Assembly: GCF_030140925.1 (NCBI RefSeq)
Contig: NZ_JARBWD010000001.1
Coordinates: 1,054,001-1,118,000 of the forward strand
Reading direction: 5' to 3'
DNA length: 64,000 nt
From: Parerythrobacter aestuarii
GTDB lineage: Bacteria; Pseudomonadota; Alphaproteobacteria; Sphingomonadales; Sphingomonadaceae
Positions 30,094-37,565 of the stretch are shown in pieces. Numbering within the stretch: the first letter of the stretch is position 1; each line of letters begins with the position of its first letter. The position numbers were made by a program, and so were the translations under genes. The notes under the pieces are model-generated. The model saw only the letters and a program-made list of their open reading frames with translations, searched no databases and was not told where the DNA came from.

Positions 30094-30140
30094 TAAGATA
30101 TATCTTAAGTGCCATAAGACGTATCAAGGAGAGATCTTAT
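30094..30140. promoter_or_regulatory. Operator-like palindromes before the PadR gene
   Basis: TAAGATATATCTTA at 30094-30107 is a perfect 14-bp palindrome. A second inverted pair, ATAAGA at 30113-30118 and TCTTAT at 30134-30139, encloses the AAGGAGAGA ribosome site and touches the start codon. PadR regulators bind such AT-rich dyads and commonly repress their own gene; autoregulation here is inference. Confidence 0.6.
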
Positions 30141-30786
30141 GACATGGAACAGATACAGGCGCGGAGGTTGGAACAATCTCGGCCCCATGATCGCGATGAT
30201 GGCGGCTTCGGCGGCAAGTGAGTGGGACGATGGCGACATGCGTCGCTCGCGTCGTGGCCGTGACTGGAGAGACGGTCATCGCCCGCGCAAGCGTCGCGGC
30301 CGGATGTTCGGACAAGGCGAATTGCGCCTGGCCCTGCTGGCCCTGATCAATGAAGAACCGCGGCACGGCTACGAGCTTATCAAGGCGGTCGAAGAGATGA
30401 CCGGCGGTGCCTACGCCCCGAGCCCGGGGGCAGTCTATCCGACGCTGCAAATGCTGGAGGAAGAGGGTCAGATCAAACCGGCCAAGTCCAAGGGTGACGA
30501 CGACGACAGCGAATCCGGCGGCAAGAAGCCGTTCAAGGCGACCAAGTCCGGCAAGGCCGAATTGGCCGAGCGTTGCGAGGAGGTCGACGAACTGATGGGC
30601 CGCCTCGGCGAACATGGCGACCGGGCGGAAAAGGTGCGCGAAAAGTCGCCCGACCTGTTCCGCGCCATGGGAAACCTTGCCAGCGTGCTCAAGAACCGCG
30701 CCAAGGCCGGCAAGCTCGACCAGAAGGCGATCGACGAGATCGTCGATATTATTGACGAGGTAGCAAAGCGCATCGAACGCCTCTGA
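30139..30786 (+). CDS. PadR family transcriptional regulator
   Basis: A 215-residue regulator. An N-terminal extension rich in Arg (residues about 30-56, RRSRRGRDWRDG) precedes the winged helix at about 57-140, which has the PadR hallmarks LALLALINEEPRHGYELIKAVEE and APSPGAVYPTLQMLEEEGQI. A Lys/Asp-rich insertion sits in the wing, and the C-terminal helix is a coiled dimerisation arm. It is divergent from rarA across 105 nt holding two palindromes. Likely targets are itself and perhaps the membrane gene that follows. Confidence 0.9.
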   Translation: MTWNRYRRGGWNNLGPMIAMMAASAASEWDDGDMRRSRRGRDWRDGHRPRKRRGRMFGQGELRLALLALINEEPRHGYELIKAVEEMTGGAYAPSPGAVYPTLQMLEEEGQIKPAKSKGDDDDSESGGKKPFKATKSGKAELAERCEEVDELMGRLGEHGDRAEKVREKSPDLFRAMGNLASVLKNRAKAGKLDQKAIDEIVDIIDEVAKRIERL

Positions 30787-30841
30787 CGCTACGGCATACA
30801 AGTCTTAACGCGCTTTGTCCCCCGCCCGGCGCGTGATAGCA

Positions 30842-30883
30842 CCCCTCCATTGGCCGTTCGTCAAGAAGCGGCACGTGGAGGGG
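30842..30883 (+). terminator. Hairpin between the PadR and membrane protein genes
   Basis: CCCCTCCA at 30842-30849 pairs with TGGAGGGG at 30876-30883, followed by TTTT. It could end the PadR transcript, but the 3' arm also contains the GGAGGGG ribosome site of the next gene, seven bases before its ATG, so it may instead control translation. Confidence 0.55.
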
Positions 30884-30890
30884 TTTTGCT

Positions 30891-31334
30891 ATGAATGTGA
30901 TCGGTCGTCCTGCGACGCCATGGCACCTGTGGGTGGTTGGCGTCGTGTCGCTCTTGTGGAACGCCGTCGGCGCGAATGACTACACTCAGACCAGCCTGCG
31001 CAATGAGGCGTATCTCGAATCAATGGGATTCCCCCCCGAGGGCATGGCCTATATCGATGCCTTTCCGGCCTGGGCCCATGCCGGTTGGGCGCTGGGCGTG
31101 TGGGGTGCGCTGATCGGATCGATCCTGTTGCTCCTGCGCAAGCGGCACGCGGTTTGGGCCTTTGCTGTGTCGCTGGTCGGGATCGCGCTGACGACGGCCT
31201 ACGAACAGACTACCGAAGTACCGCCTGAACTGGCTGCGGCGCAGCCGGGGTGGTTTCCCCTAGTGCTGTGGGGCATCGCCCTGTTCCTGATGTGGTATGC
31301 CTGGACCATGCAGAAAAAGGGTGTCTTGCTGTAA
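30891..31334 (+). CDS. Small integral membrane protein
   Basis: A 147-residue protein with four hydrophobic segments at about 10-28, 62-82, 87-105 and 122-138. An extracellular-like loop carries TSLRNEAYLESMGFPPEGM. The sequence resembles uncharacterised sphingomonad membrane proteins, sometimes described as sugar transporter-like; I do not assign a function. The GGAGGGG ribosome site lies within a hairpin arm. It is downstream of the PadR gene and could be its target, and it converges on the glycosyltransferase gene with a 3-nt gap. Confidence 0.75.
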   Translation: MNVIGRPATPWHLWVVGVVSLLWNAVGANDYTQTSLRNEAYLESMGFPPEGMAYIDAFPAWAHAGWALGVWGALIGSILLLLRKRHAVWAFAVSLVGIALTTAYEQTTEVPPELAAAQPGWFPLVLWGIALFLMWYAWTMQKKGVLL

Positions 31335-31337
31335 GGT

Positions 31338-32513
31338 TCAGCGCTGCCGGGCGGAGGTTACCCGCAAGTAAGTATCGACCACTGCCTGGTTGATCGCATC
31401 CCAGCTGTATTCGCGGCTCCGGAATTCACCCGCCTGGCCGTGCGTCAGCCTCAGCCCATCATCGGTGCAATAAGGCGCAAGCGCCTCTGCGAATAGCTGG
31501 GCCTTGCCTGGCGGGACCAAGCGCCCCGTCAGCCCATCGTGGACGAGGCTGGAGGCACCGGTGGCCGATGCTGCGACGACCGGCAGACCGCACGCCATGG
31601 CCTCCAGCGTGACATTGCCGAAGGTCTCGGTGATCGAGGGGTTGAGGAAGATATCGGCACTGGCGAGCGCGCGGCCGAGGTCCTTGCCGGTCTGGAAGCC
31701 GACGAAAATGCCGCCCGGCAGCGCTTTCTCGAACCATCCGCGCGCGGGCCCATCGCCGATCACCAACACCTTGTGCGGAGCCTGCAGCTTGCGCAACGCG
31801 ATGATCGCATCGGCAAAGACGTCGAGCCCTTTCTCCATCACCAGCCGTCCGAGGAAGGCAATGGCGACATCGCTGTCTTCTAGCCCGAATGAGCGCCGCC
31901 ATTCCAAGTCGCGCTTTGAAGGATCGAACACCTCGCGATCGACGCCGCGGGTCCACAGGCCGATGTCCTCGTGCATGCCCATGGCCTTGTATTCGTCGAT
32001 CATGCTTTGCGATGGGGCGACCAGCGCATCGCAGCGGTTGTAGAACCGGCGCAGGATCCATTCGATAGCCGGTTCGGTGAAGCCGAGGCCATAGTAACGG
32101 GGATAGGTCTCGAACCGCGTGTGCACCGATGCCACCACCGGGATATCGTGCTTGCGCGCCCATTTCAGCGCCGCGTGCCCCGTCGGGTCGGGCGAAGAGA
32201 CATGCACCATGTTGGGCTTGAACGCTTCCAGAGCGTAACGCGCTTCGTTGTTGAGCCCCATCGGCATGCGGTATTCGCCGCGCCCCTTCACCGGCATGCG
32301 GATATTGGGGACGTCGAACAGTTCGCCGGTCGGCTCGAAATCGGGCTCGTCCACCACAGGCGAGAACACCCGCACGGCTGCGCCTTGCCGCAGCAAATAT
32401 CCCACCAGCCGGTTCAGGGCCTGGTTCGCGCCGTCGCGGGTGTAGTTGTAGTTCCCGCTGAACAGCGCAATGCGAAGGTCGCTCGTCTGCATCGGCTCGC
32501 CATAAGCGCGCAT
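31338..32513 (-). CDS. Glycosyltransferase, GT4/GT-B type
   Basis: A 391-residue retaining glycosyltransferase. The N-terminal acceptor domain has FSGNYNYTRDGANQALNRL and VHVSSPDPTGHAAL, and the C-terminal donor domain has FLGRLVMEKGLDVF, VIGDGPARGWFEKAL and the EX7E motif in SITETFGNVTLEAMACG. It resembles alpha-mannosyl- or glucuronosyl-transferases acting on lipids (PimB/DgdA-like), so a glycolipid role is plausible but unproven. The start at 32513 has GAGG eight bases upstream; a second possible start is at 32492. Confidence 0.88.
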   Translation of the reverse strand: MRAYGEPMQTSDLRIALFSGNYNYTRDGANQALNRLVGYLLRQGAAVRVFSPVVDEPDFEPTGELFDVPNIRMPVKGRGEYRMPMGLNNEARYALEAFKPNMVHVSSPDPTGHAALKWARKHDIPVVASVHTRFETYPRYYGLGFTEPAIEWILRRFYNRCDALVAPSQSMIDEYKAMGMHEDIGLWTRGVDREVFDPSKRDLEWRRSFGLEDSDVAIAFLGRLVMEKGLDVFADAIIALRKLQAPHKVLVIGDGPARGWFEKALPGGIFVGFQTGKDLGRALASADIFLNPSITETFGNVTLEAMACGLPVVAASATGASSLVHDGLTGRLVPPGKAQLFAEALAPYCTDDGLRLTHGQAGEFRSREYSWDAINQAVVDTYLRVTSARQR

Positions 32514-32639
32514 TCGCTTGGCCTCAAGCGCCGGCGCGCACATCCGTGCGCTTGGCTATCCTCCGGGGGCCCGACCCCAGCGAGGCCACCCCTCCGGTCG
32601 CGCAGTCGCGCTCTGGCTCGGCTTTGCCTCGCGACTATT

Positions 32640-32765
32640 CCCGGCAATCGGCCTGGTTGCGGAGCACGGCGCGCAGCGCCGCAAGCCCGACCGGGCGCCC
32701 GCAGCGATTGGGCGTTGAGAACCCTTAAGCGAGGAAATCGCACGACGGAGGTCGTGCGGAAAACA
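32640..32765 (-). repeat. Dispersed hairpin element, copy B
   Basis: Reverse-strand copy of the element at 8759-8884, aligned without gaps over 126 nt. Its first hairpin (CGCACGAC/GTCGTGCG, loop CTCC) and second hairpin (GCCC/GGGC, loop GGTC) differ from copy A by paired changes. It lies between the divergent glycosyltransferase and serC genes. The stretch 32521-32640 next to it is GC-rich and holds nothing else I can support. Confidence 0.75.
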
Positions 32766-32828
32766 CAACTCGTCGATGCATAGGTATTTCACATTGACTC
32801 TTCCACGCGCAACTTTAGTGCGGCCGAC

Positions 32829-32877
32829 GGGCCACGCGGTCCCAACGCCGCGCGAGCTCTCTGCAAGGAGAGAATAC
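32829..32877 (+). promoter_or_regulatory. Structured leader of serC covering the ribosome site
   Basis: Two consecutive hairpins: CGCGG (32835-32839) with CCGCG (32848-32852), then CTCTC (32857-32861) with GAGAG (32868-32872), whose 3' arm is part of the AAGGAGAG ribosome site six bases before the ATG. A conserved serC leader RNA motif is known from alphaproteobacteria; place and form agree, but I could not compare it to the published consensus. A possible -35 box TTGACT is at 32794. Confidence 0.5.
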
Positions 32878-34032
32878 ATGACTGCTGAACCGACGCTCAA
32901 GCCTGAGCGCCCCTTCTTTTCGTCCGGGCCGACCGCCAAGTTCAAGGGCTGGTCTGCTACCAATCTCAAAACCGAATCACTGGGCCGTTCGCACCGTTCG
33001 GCCGTCGGCAAGGCACGGCTGAAATATGCCATCGACCTGTCGAAAGAGATGCTCGGCGTGCCCGAGGACTATCTCGTCGGCATTATGCCGGCGTCCGACA
33101 CCGGCGCGCTCGAATGCGCGATGTGGAACATGCTCGGTGCCCGCCCGGCGACTGTCGCGGCGTGGGAAAGTTTCGGCAATGTCTGGATCCAGGACGCGGT
33201 CAAGCAGCTCAAGCTCAAGGACCTGCAGGTTCTCGACGCCGATTATGGCGAGATCCCCGACCTGACCCAGGTCCCGCAGGAGAACGACGTCGTTTTCACC
33301 TGGAACGGCACGACCTCTGGCGCAAAGATCCCCAATACCGACTGGCTGGCGGCGGATCGCACCGGCGTAACAATCAACGATGCCACCAGCGCAGTTTTTG
33401 CGATGGAGATGGACTGGGCCAAGCTCGATGCCACGACCTACAGCTGGCAGAAGGTGATGGGCTCGGAAGCGCAGCACGGCATGCTGATCCTCAGCCCCAA
33501 GGCTGTCGAGCGGATCGAAAGCTACGACCCCGACTGGCCGCTGCCCAAGCTGTTCCGCCTCAAGAAGGGCGACAAAATCAATCGCGGCATCTTCGAAGGC
33601 GCGACGATCAACACGCCCTCCATGCTGGCAACCGAGGACTATATCCTCGCACTCGAATGGGCGCAGGCGCTGGGTGGGCGCAAAGCGATGTTTGAACGTG
33701 CCGATGCCAATGCGAAGATCGTGACCGACTGGATCGAAGCCACTCCGTGGCTTCGCAACATGGTCTCCGACCCTGCCAAGCGCACCAACACCGGCGTGTG
33801 CATGGTGTTTCAGGGCGACTGGTACGAAAGCCTGTCTGTCGAGGACCAGGCCGCTGTTCCGAAGACCATTGCTTCGATGCTCGACAAGCTGGACGTCGGT
33901 TACGACTTCAATGGCTATCGCGACGCCCCGCCTTCCTTACGCATCTGGTGCGGCGGCACCGTCGAACAGGAGGACCTGAAGCGCCTGCTGCCGTGGATCG
34001 AGTGGGCCTACGAGAGCCTCAAGAACGGCTAA
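32878..34032 (+). CDS. serC: Phosphoserine aminotransferase
   Basis: PLP enzyme converting 3-phosphohydroxypyruvate to phosphoserine, the second step of serine synthesis. At 384 residues it belongs to the longer alphaproteobacterial/archaeal type. It opens TLKPERPFFSSGPTAKFKGW; the PLP lysine lies in TTYSWQKVMGSEAQHGM, and a phosphate-binding region is NRGIFEGATINTPSMLA. The start MTAEPTLK has AAGGAGAG in a hairpin before it. serA, for the preceding step, is the next gene on the strand. Confidence 0.95.
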   Translation: MTAEPTLKPERPFFSSGPTAKFKGWSATNLKTESLGRSHRSAVGKARLKYAIDLSKEMLGVPEDYLVGIMPASDTGALECAMWNMLGARPATVAAWESFGNVWIQDAVKQLKLKDLQVLDADYGEIPDLTQVPQENDVVFTWNGTTSGAKIPNTDWLAADRTGVTINDATSAVFAMEMDWAKLDATTYSWQKVMGSEAQHGMLILSPKAVERIESYDPDWPLPKLFRLKKGDKINRGIFEGATINTPSMLATEDYILALEWAQALGGRKAMFERADANAKIVTDWIEATPWLRNMVSDPAKRTNTGVCMVFQGDWYESLSVEDQAAVPKTIASMLDKLDVGYDFNGYRDAPPSLRIWCGGTVEQEDLKRLLPWIEWAYESLKNG

Positions 34033-34040
34033 TTTCGGGA

Positions 34041-34116
34041 GTGAGCCCCAGCGAATGCTGGGGCCTCCCTCGGCCCCGCCAAACGGCTCGAAGTCCCAGC
34101 CTTGACTGGGACTCAC
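34041..34116. repeat. Palindromic intergenic repeat, family 3 (serC-serA gap)
   Basis: Two short hairpins, GCCCCAGCGAATGCTGGGGC and GTCCCAGCCTTGACTGGGAC, inside outer arms GTGAG (34041-34045) and CTCAC (34112-34116). A similar arrangement is at 49745-49813. It separates two genes of one pathway and could tune the downstream expression. Confidence 0.8.
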
Positions 34117-34134
34117 ACCTCTTAGGAATTTACC

Positions 34135-35718
34135 ATGACCAAACCCAAAGTTCTCATCAGCGACAAGATGGACCCCAACGCCGCGCGCATTTTCGAAGAG
34201 CGCGGTTGCGATGTCGACGTGATCACCGGCGAAACACCGGAAGAACTCACCGCCCGTATAGCCGAGTATGATGGCCTGGCGATCCGCTCGTCGACCAAGG
34301 TGACCCCGGCGATTCTCGATGCCGCGACCAATCTCAAGGTCATCGGCCGCGCCGGAATCGGCGTCGATAATGTCGATATCCCCTATGCCAGTGGCAAGGG
34401 CGTCGTCGTCATGAACACGCCGTTCGGCAATTCGATCACCACTGCAGAGCACGCGATTGCGCTGATCATGGCGGTCGCACGCCAGATCCCGGCCGCGGAC
34501 CGCCGCACGCAGGCGGGCGAATGGCCCAAGAGCGATTTCATGGGCGTCGAAGTGACCGGCAAGACGCTCGGCCTGATCGGGGCCGGTAACATCGGTTCGA
34601 TCGTTGCATCGCGCGCGCAGGGCCTGAAGATGAAGGTCATCGCCTTCGACCCGTTCCTGACGCCCGAGCGCGCTGTGGAACTCGGTATCGAGAAAGTCGA
34701 TCTCGACACGCTGCTGGCGCGTGCCGACTTCATCACGCTGCACACGCCGCTGACCGACGAGACGCGCAACATCCTCAGCCGCGAAAATCTCGGGAAGACC
34801 AAGCCGGGCGTGCGCATCGTGAATTGCGCTCGGGGTGGCTTGATCGACGAGGCAGCCCTCAAGGACCTGCTCGACAACGGCCATGTCGCGGGCGCGGCAC
34901 TCGACGTTTTCGCGACTGAGCCGGCCAAGGATAGCCCGCTGTTCGGTACGCCGGGATTCATCTCGACCCCGCACCTTGGTGCCTCGACCACCGAAGCGCA
35001 GGTCAATGTCGCGCTGCAGGTAGCCGAGCAAATGGCCGATTACCTCGTCAACGGCGGCGTTACCAACGCACTCAATATGCCGAGCCTGAGCGCCGAGGAA
35101 GCTCCCAAGCTCAAGCCGTACATGGGCCTTGCCGAAAGCCTCGGCAGCCTCGTTGGCCAGCTGGCGCATGGCAATTTGACCGAGATCAGCATCGAGCGTG
35201 AAGGTGCCGCCGCCGAGCTCAGCGGCAAGCCGATCGAAGGCGCGGTGCTGGCAGGCTTCATGCGGCGTTATTCCGACACGGTGAACATGGTCAACGCGCC
35301 TTACCTCGCCAAGGAGCGCGGGCTCGATGTCCGTTCGATCCGGCACGAGAAGGAAGGTGCCTACAACACGCTGATCCGTGTCACCGTGGGCACCGAACAG
35401 GGCGACCGCTCGGTGGCGGGCACGCTGTTCGGCAGCGACGCGCCGCGGCTGGTCGAGATCTTCGGCGTGCGGATCGAAGCCGAACTCGATGGGCACATGC
35501 TCTACATCGTCAACCAGGACGCGCCGGGCTTCATCGGCCGCATCGGGACGCTGCTGGGCGAACACGGCATCAATATCGGCACCTTCAACCTCGGTCGCCG
35601 CGAAGCGGGTGGGGAAGCGGTGCTGTTGCTGAGCGTCGACCAGCCGATCCCTGCCGAAGTGGTCAAGGCCGCCTGCGACCTGGAAGGCGTCAAGACTGTG
35701 ATGCCTCTGGCGTTTTGA
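34135..35718 (+). CDS. serA: D-3-phosphoglycerate dehydrogenase
   Basis: NAD-dependent oxidation of 3-phosphoglycerate, first step of serine synthesis. The 527 residues have the substrate domain split around the Rossmann domain (TLGLIGAGNIGSIVASRA), catalytic Arg/Glu/His segments (NCARGGLIDEAAL, STPHLGASTTEAQ), an intervening domain at about 330-450 and a C-terminal ACT domain (HMLYIVNQDAPGFIGRIGTL) that binds serine for feedback control in related enzymes. It is the long type with both regulatory domains. Confidence 0.95.
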   Translation: MTKPKVLISDKMDPNAARIFEERGCDVDVITGETPEELTARIAEYDGLAIRSSTKVTPAILDAATNLKVIGRAGIGVDNVDIPYASGKGVVVMNTPFGNSITTAEHAIALIMAVARQIPAADRRTQAGEWPKSDFMGVEVTGKTLGLIGAGNIGSIVASRAQGLKMKVIAFDPFLTPERAVELGIEKVDLDTLLARADFITLHTPLTDETRNILSRENLGKTKPGVRIVNCARGGLIDEAALKDLLDNGHVAGAALDVFATEPAKDSPLFGTPGFISTPHLGASTTEAQVNVALQVAEQMADYLVNGGVTNALNMPSLSAEEAPKLKPYMGLAESLGSLVGQLAHGNLTEISIEREGAAAELSGKPIEGAVLAGFMRRYSDTVNMVNAPYLAKERGLDVRSIRHEKEGAYNTLIRVTVGTEQGDRSVAGTLFGSDAPRLVEIFGVRIEAELDGHMLYIVNQDAPGFIGRIGTLLGEHGINIGTFNLGRREAGGEAVLLLSVDQPIPAEVVKAACDLEGVKTVMPLAF

Positions 35719-35732
35719 GCGCTTGTTTGTTC

Positions 35733-35865
35733 TCACGGCAATCGGCTTCGCCGATGCCTCCGAAGGGGCGGCCTACCGGCCGGCGGGCGCCAGAATCATT
35801 TGGCGCCCTTGCGGTTCGCACTGCGAACCGAAACAAGTTCCGTTCGCCCTGAGCTTGTCGAAGGG
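35733..35865. repeat. Cluster of hairpins with a family 1 repeat unit (serA-hisZ gap)
   Basis: Successive inverted repeats: ATCGGC/GCCGAT around 35750, GGGCGCCA/TGGCGCCC with a 7-nt loop around 35787-35810, CGGTTCGCA/TGCGAACCG around 35812-35830, and a single family 1 unit CCGTTCGCCCTGAGCTTGTC at 35840-35859. None has a U-run. It fills most of the 174-nt gap. Confidence 0.7.
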
Positions 35866-35892
35866 CAGCCGATACACTAGCGGGCACGCGTT

Positions 35893-36999
35893 ATGACCAA
35901 CACCGACGACCTGCTCCCCATCGGTCTCGAAGACCGGCTTCCCGCCGAAGCGCGCAAGGCTACCCAGGCCATGCGCGCGGTTCTGGTGGCGATGGAAGGA
36001 CATGGGTATGACCGGGTACGCCCGCCGCTGATCGAGTTTGAACGCTCGCTTGCGGGCCGGATGGACGGGGTCCAGACGCGCCGCCTGTTCCGCTTCGTCG
36101 ATCCGCAGAGCCTGCGCACGCTGGCGCTGCGCAGCGACATGACGCCGCAGCTGGGCCGCATCGCTTCGACCGCGCTGGCCGATGCCCCGCGCCCCTTGCG
36201 GCTATGCTATGCCGGTGAAGTCGCCACCATCACCGCCGACCAGCTCGACCCGGCGCGCCAGCGCCTGCAGCTGGGGGCAGAGTTGATCGGGGCCGACACG
36301 GCTGCTGCAGCGAGCGAGATTATGTTGCTCGCAGTCGAAGCGGTCGAGGCGGCGGGTGCAAAGGGAATATCGGTCGATTTCACCTTGCCCGACCTTGTCG
36401 ATGTGCTGGCGACGAAGGAATTTCCACTCGCGCCCGATCAGATCGACAAGGTCCGGCGCGAGCTCGATACCAAGGATGCTGGCGGGTTGGTCGAGGCTGG
36501 CGGCGAGGCCTATTTGCCGCTGATCCACGCTGCCGGGCCCCTCCCCGAGGCGCTGGAGAAACTGCGCGCACTCGATGCCGGGGGAGCGCTTGCAAGCCGG
36601 ATCGATGGCCTGCAGGCCATCGCCGCGCGGCTTGGCGAACGCGCCCGCATCACACTCGATCCGACCGAGCGCCACGGCTTCGAATACCAGAGCTGGTTCG
36701 GCTTCACGCTTTATGCCGAGGGCGCGCGCGGCGCACTGGGGCGGGGCGGGACCTACTGGATCAAGGGCTCCGACGAGCCCGCGACCGGCTTCTCGCTCTA
36801 TCTCGACGGATTGCTCCCGGCTCTGCCCGAAGCGCCAGTGCCCGACACGCTGTTCCTGCCGCTCGGGCACGATGAAACCGCTGCAGAGCGCCTGCGGGCG
36901 ATTGGCTGGCGCACCATTGCAGCTCTCTCGGATGCGGACGATGCCGCCGACCTTGGCTGCACGCACCGCCTCGACGGGACGGACCCCGTCGCGCTCTGA
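35893..36999 (+). CDS. hisZ: ATP phosphoribosyltransferase regulatory subunit
   Basis: Histidyl-tRNA-synthetase-like paralog that pairs with short HisG to form the first enzyme of histidine synthesis. The 368 residues show class II synthetase motifs without the aminoacylation set: GYDRVRPPLIEFERSL, FRFVDPQSLRTLALRSDMTPQ, and the late GFEYQSWFGFTLYAEGARG with GRGGTYW. There is no anticodon-binding domain, as expected. No hisG is in the window. Confidence 0.9.
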   Translation: MTNTDDLLPIGLEDRLPAEARKATQAMRAVLVAMEGHGYDRVRPPLIEFERSLAGRMDGVQTRRLFRFVDPQSLRTLALRSDMTPQLGRIASTALADAPRPLRLCYAGEVATITADQLDPARQRLQLGAELIGADTAAAASEIMLLAVEAVEAAGAKGISVDFTLPDLVDVLATKEFPLAPDQIDKVRRELDTKDAGGLVEAGGEAYLPLIHAAGPLPEALEKLRALDAGGALASRIDGLQAIAARLGERARITLDPTERHGFEYQSWFGFTLYAEGARGALGRGGTYWIKGSDEPATGFSLYLDGLLPALPEAPVPDTLFLPLGHDETAAERLRAIGWRTIAALSDADDAADLGCTHRLDGTDPVAL

Positions 37000-37506
37000 T
37001 CAGCTGCGCGAGCGGAGGTTTTCACCGATCCAGTCGCCGGCCTGGGAGACCTTGTCAGGTCCCAGTTGCGCTGCGACTGCGCCTGCCAGTGTGGCGAGGT
37101 CCACTTGCGCCAGGCGGGCCCGATAGGCTTCTTCCGCGCGCCAGAAACCGGCGGCAATGTTGCAGGGGACCTTGCAGTCGGCGGGTTTGCTGCCGCACGG
37201 TCCATTCTGGCGAATCTCCGTGCAGCGGAACATCGGCTCATCGCCGTCCACCGCGAGCAGGATGTCGAGCAGCGTGATTTCGTTGGGTGCGCGGGCGAGG
37301 GTGTAGAACCCGCTGCGCCCGCGACCACCGCTGACGATCCCTGCACGCGCAAGGGCTTGCATCTGTTTCGCCATGTAGGGTTCCGGCAAGCCATGAAATT
37401 CCGCCAGTGCTGACAGAGGCAGCCCCCGGTCAGGCCAAAGCGGCACCAGCAACGCACAGGCATGTCCGGCCCATTCGACACCCTTGTTGATCCGCATGTT
37501 CGGCAT
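37000..37506 (-). CDS. Rrf2 family Fe-S regulator
   Basis: A 168-residue regulator. The N-terminal winged helix is at residues about 5-75 (SALAEFHGLPEPYMAKQMQALARAG, then GRGRSGFYTLAR). Four cysteines, C95, C104, C111 and C115, in FRCTEIRQNGPCGSKPADC are placed like the cluster ligands of NsrR/IscR/RsrR-type members, so it probably senses nitric oxide, redox state or iron. It is divergent from the AhpD-like gene across a 60-nt gap with a large dyad. A start three codons later (37497) is possible. Confidence 0.88.
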   Translation of the reverse strand: MPNMRINKGVEWAGHACALLVPLWPDRGLPLSALAEFHGLPEPYMAKQMQALARAGIVSGGRGRSGFYTLARAPNEITLLDILLAVDGDEPMFRCTEIRQNGPCGSKPADCKVPCNIAAGFWRAEEAYRARLAQVDLATLAGAVAAQLGPDKVSQAGDWIGENLRSRS

Positions 37507-37522
37507 ACCTCTTGCGCTTACT

Positions 37523-37555
37523 CCTATATATGGATATTTATTATCCGGATATAGG
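37523..37555. promoter_or_regulatory. Dyad operator between the Rrf2 and AhpD-like genes
   Basis: Arms CCTATATATGGATA (37523-37536) and TATCCGGATATAGG (37542-37555) match in 12 of 14 positions as inverted copies around TTTAT. The right arm runs into the AGGAGG ribosome site of the AhpD-like gene. Rrf2 proteins bind AT-rich dyads of this size; binding by the neighbouring Rrf2 regulator is inference. Confidence 0.6.
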
Positions 37556-37565
37556 AGGTCCGATA

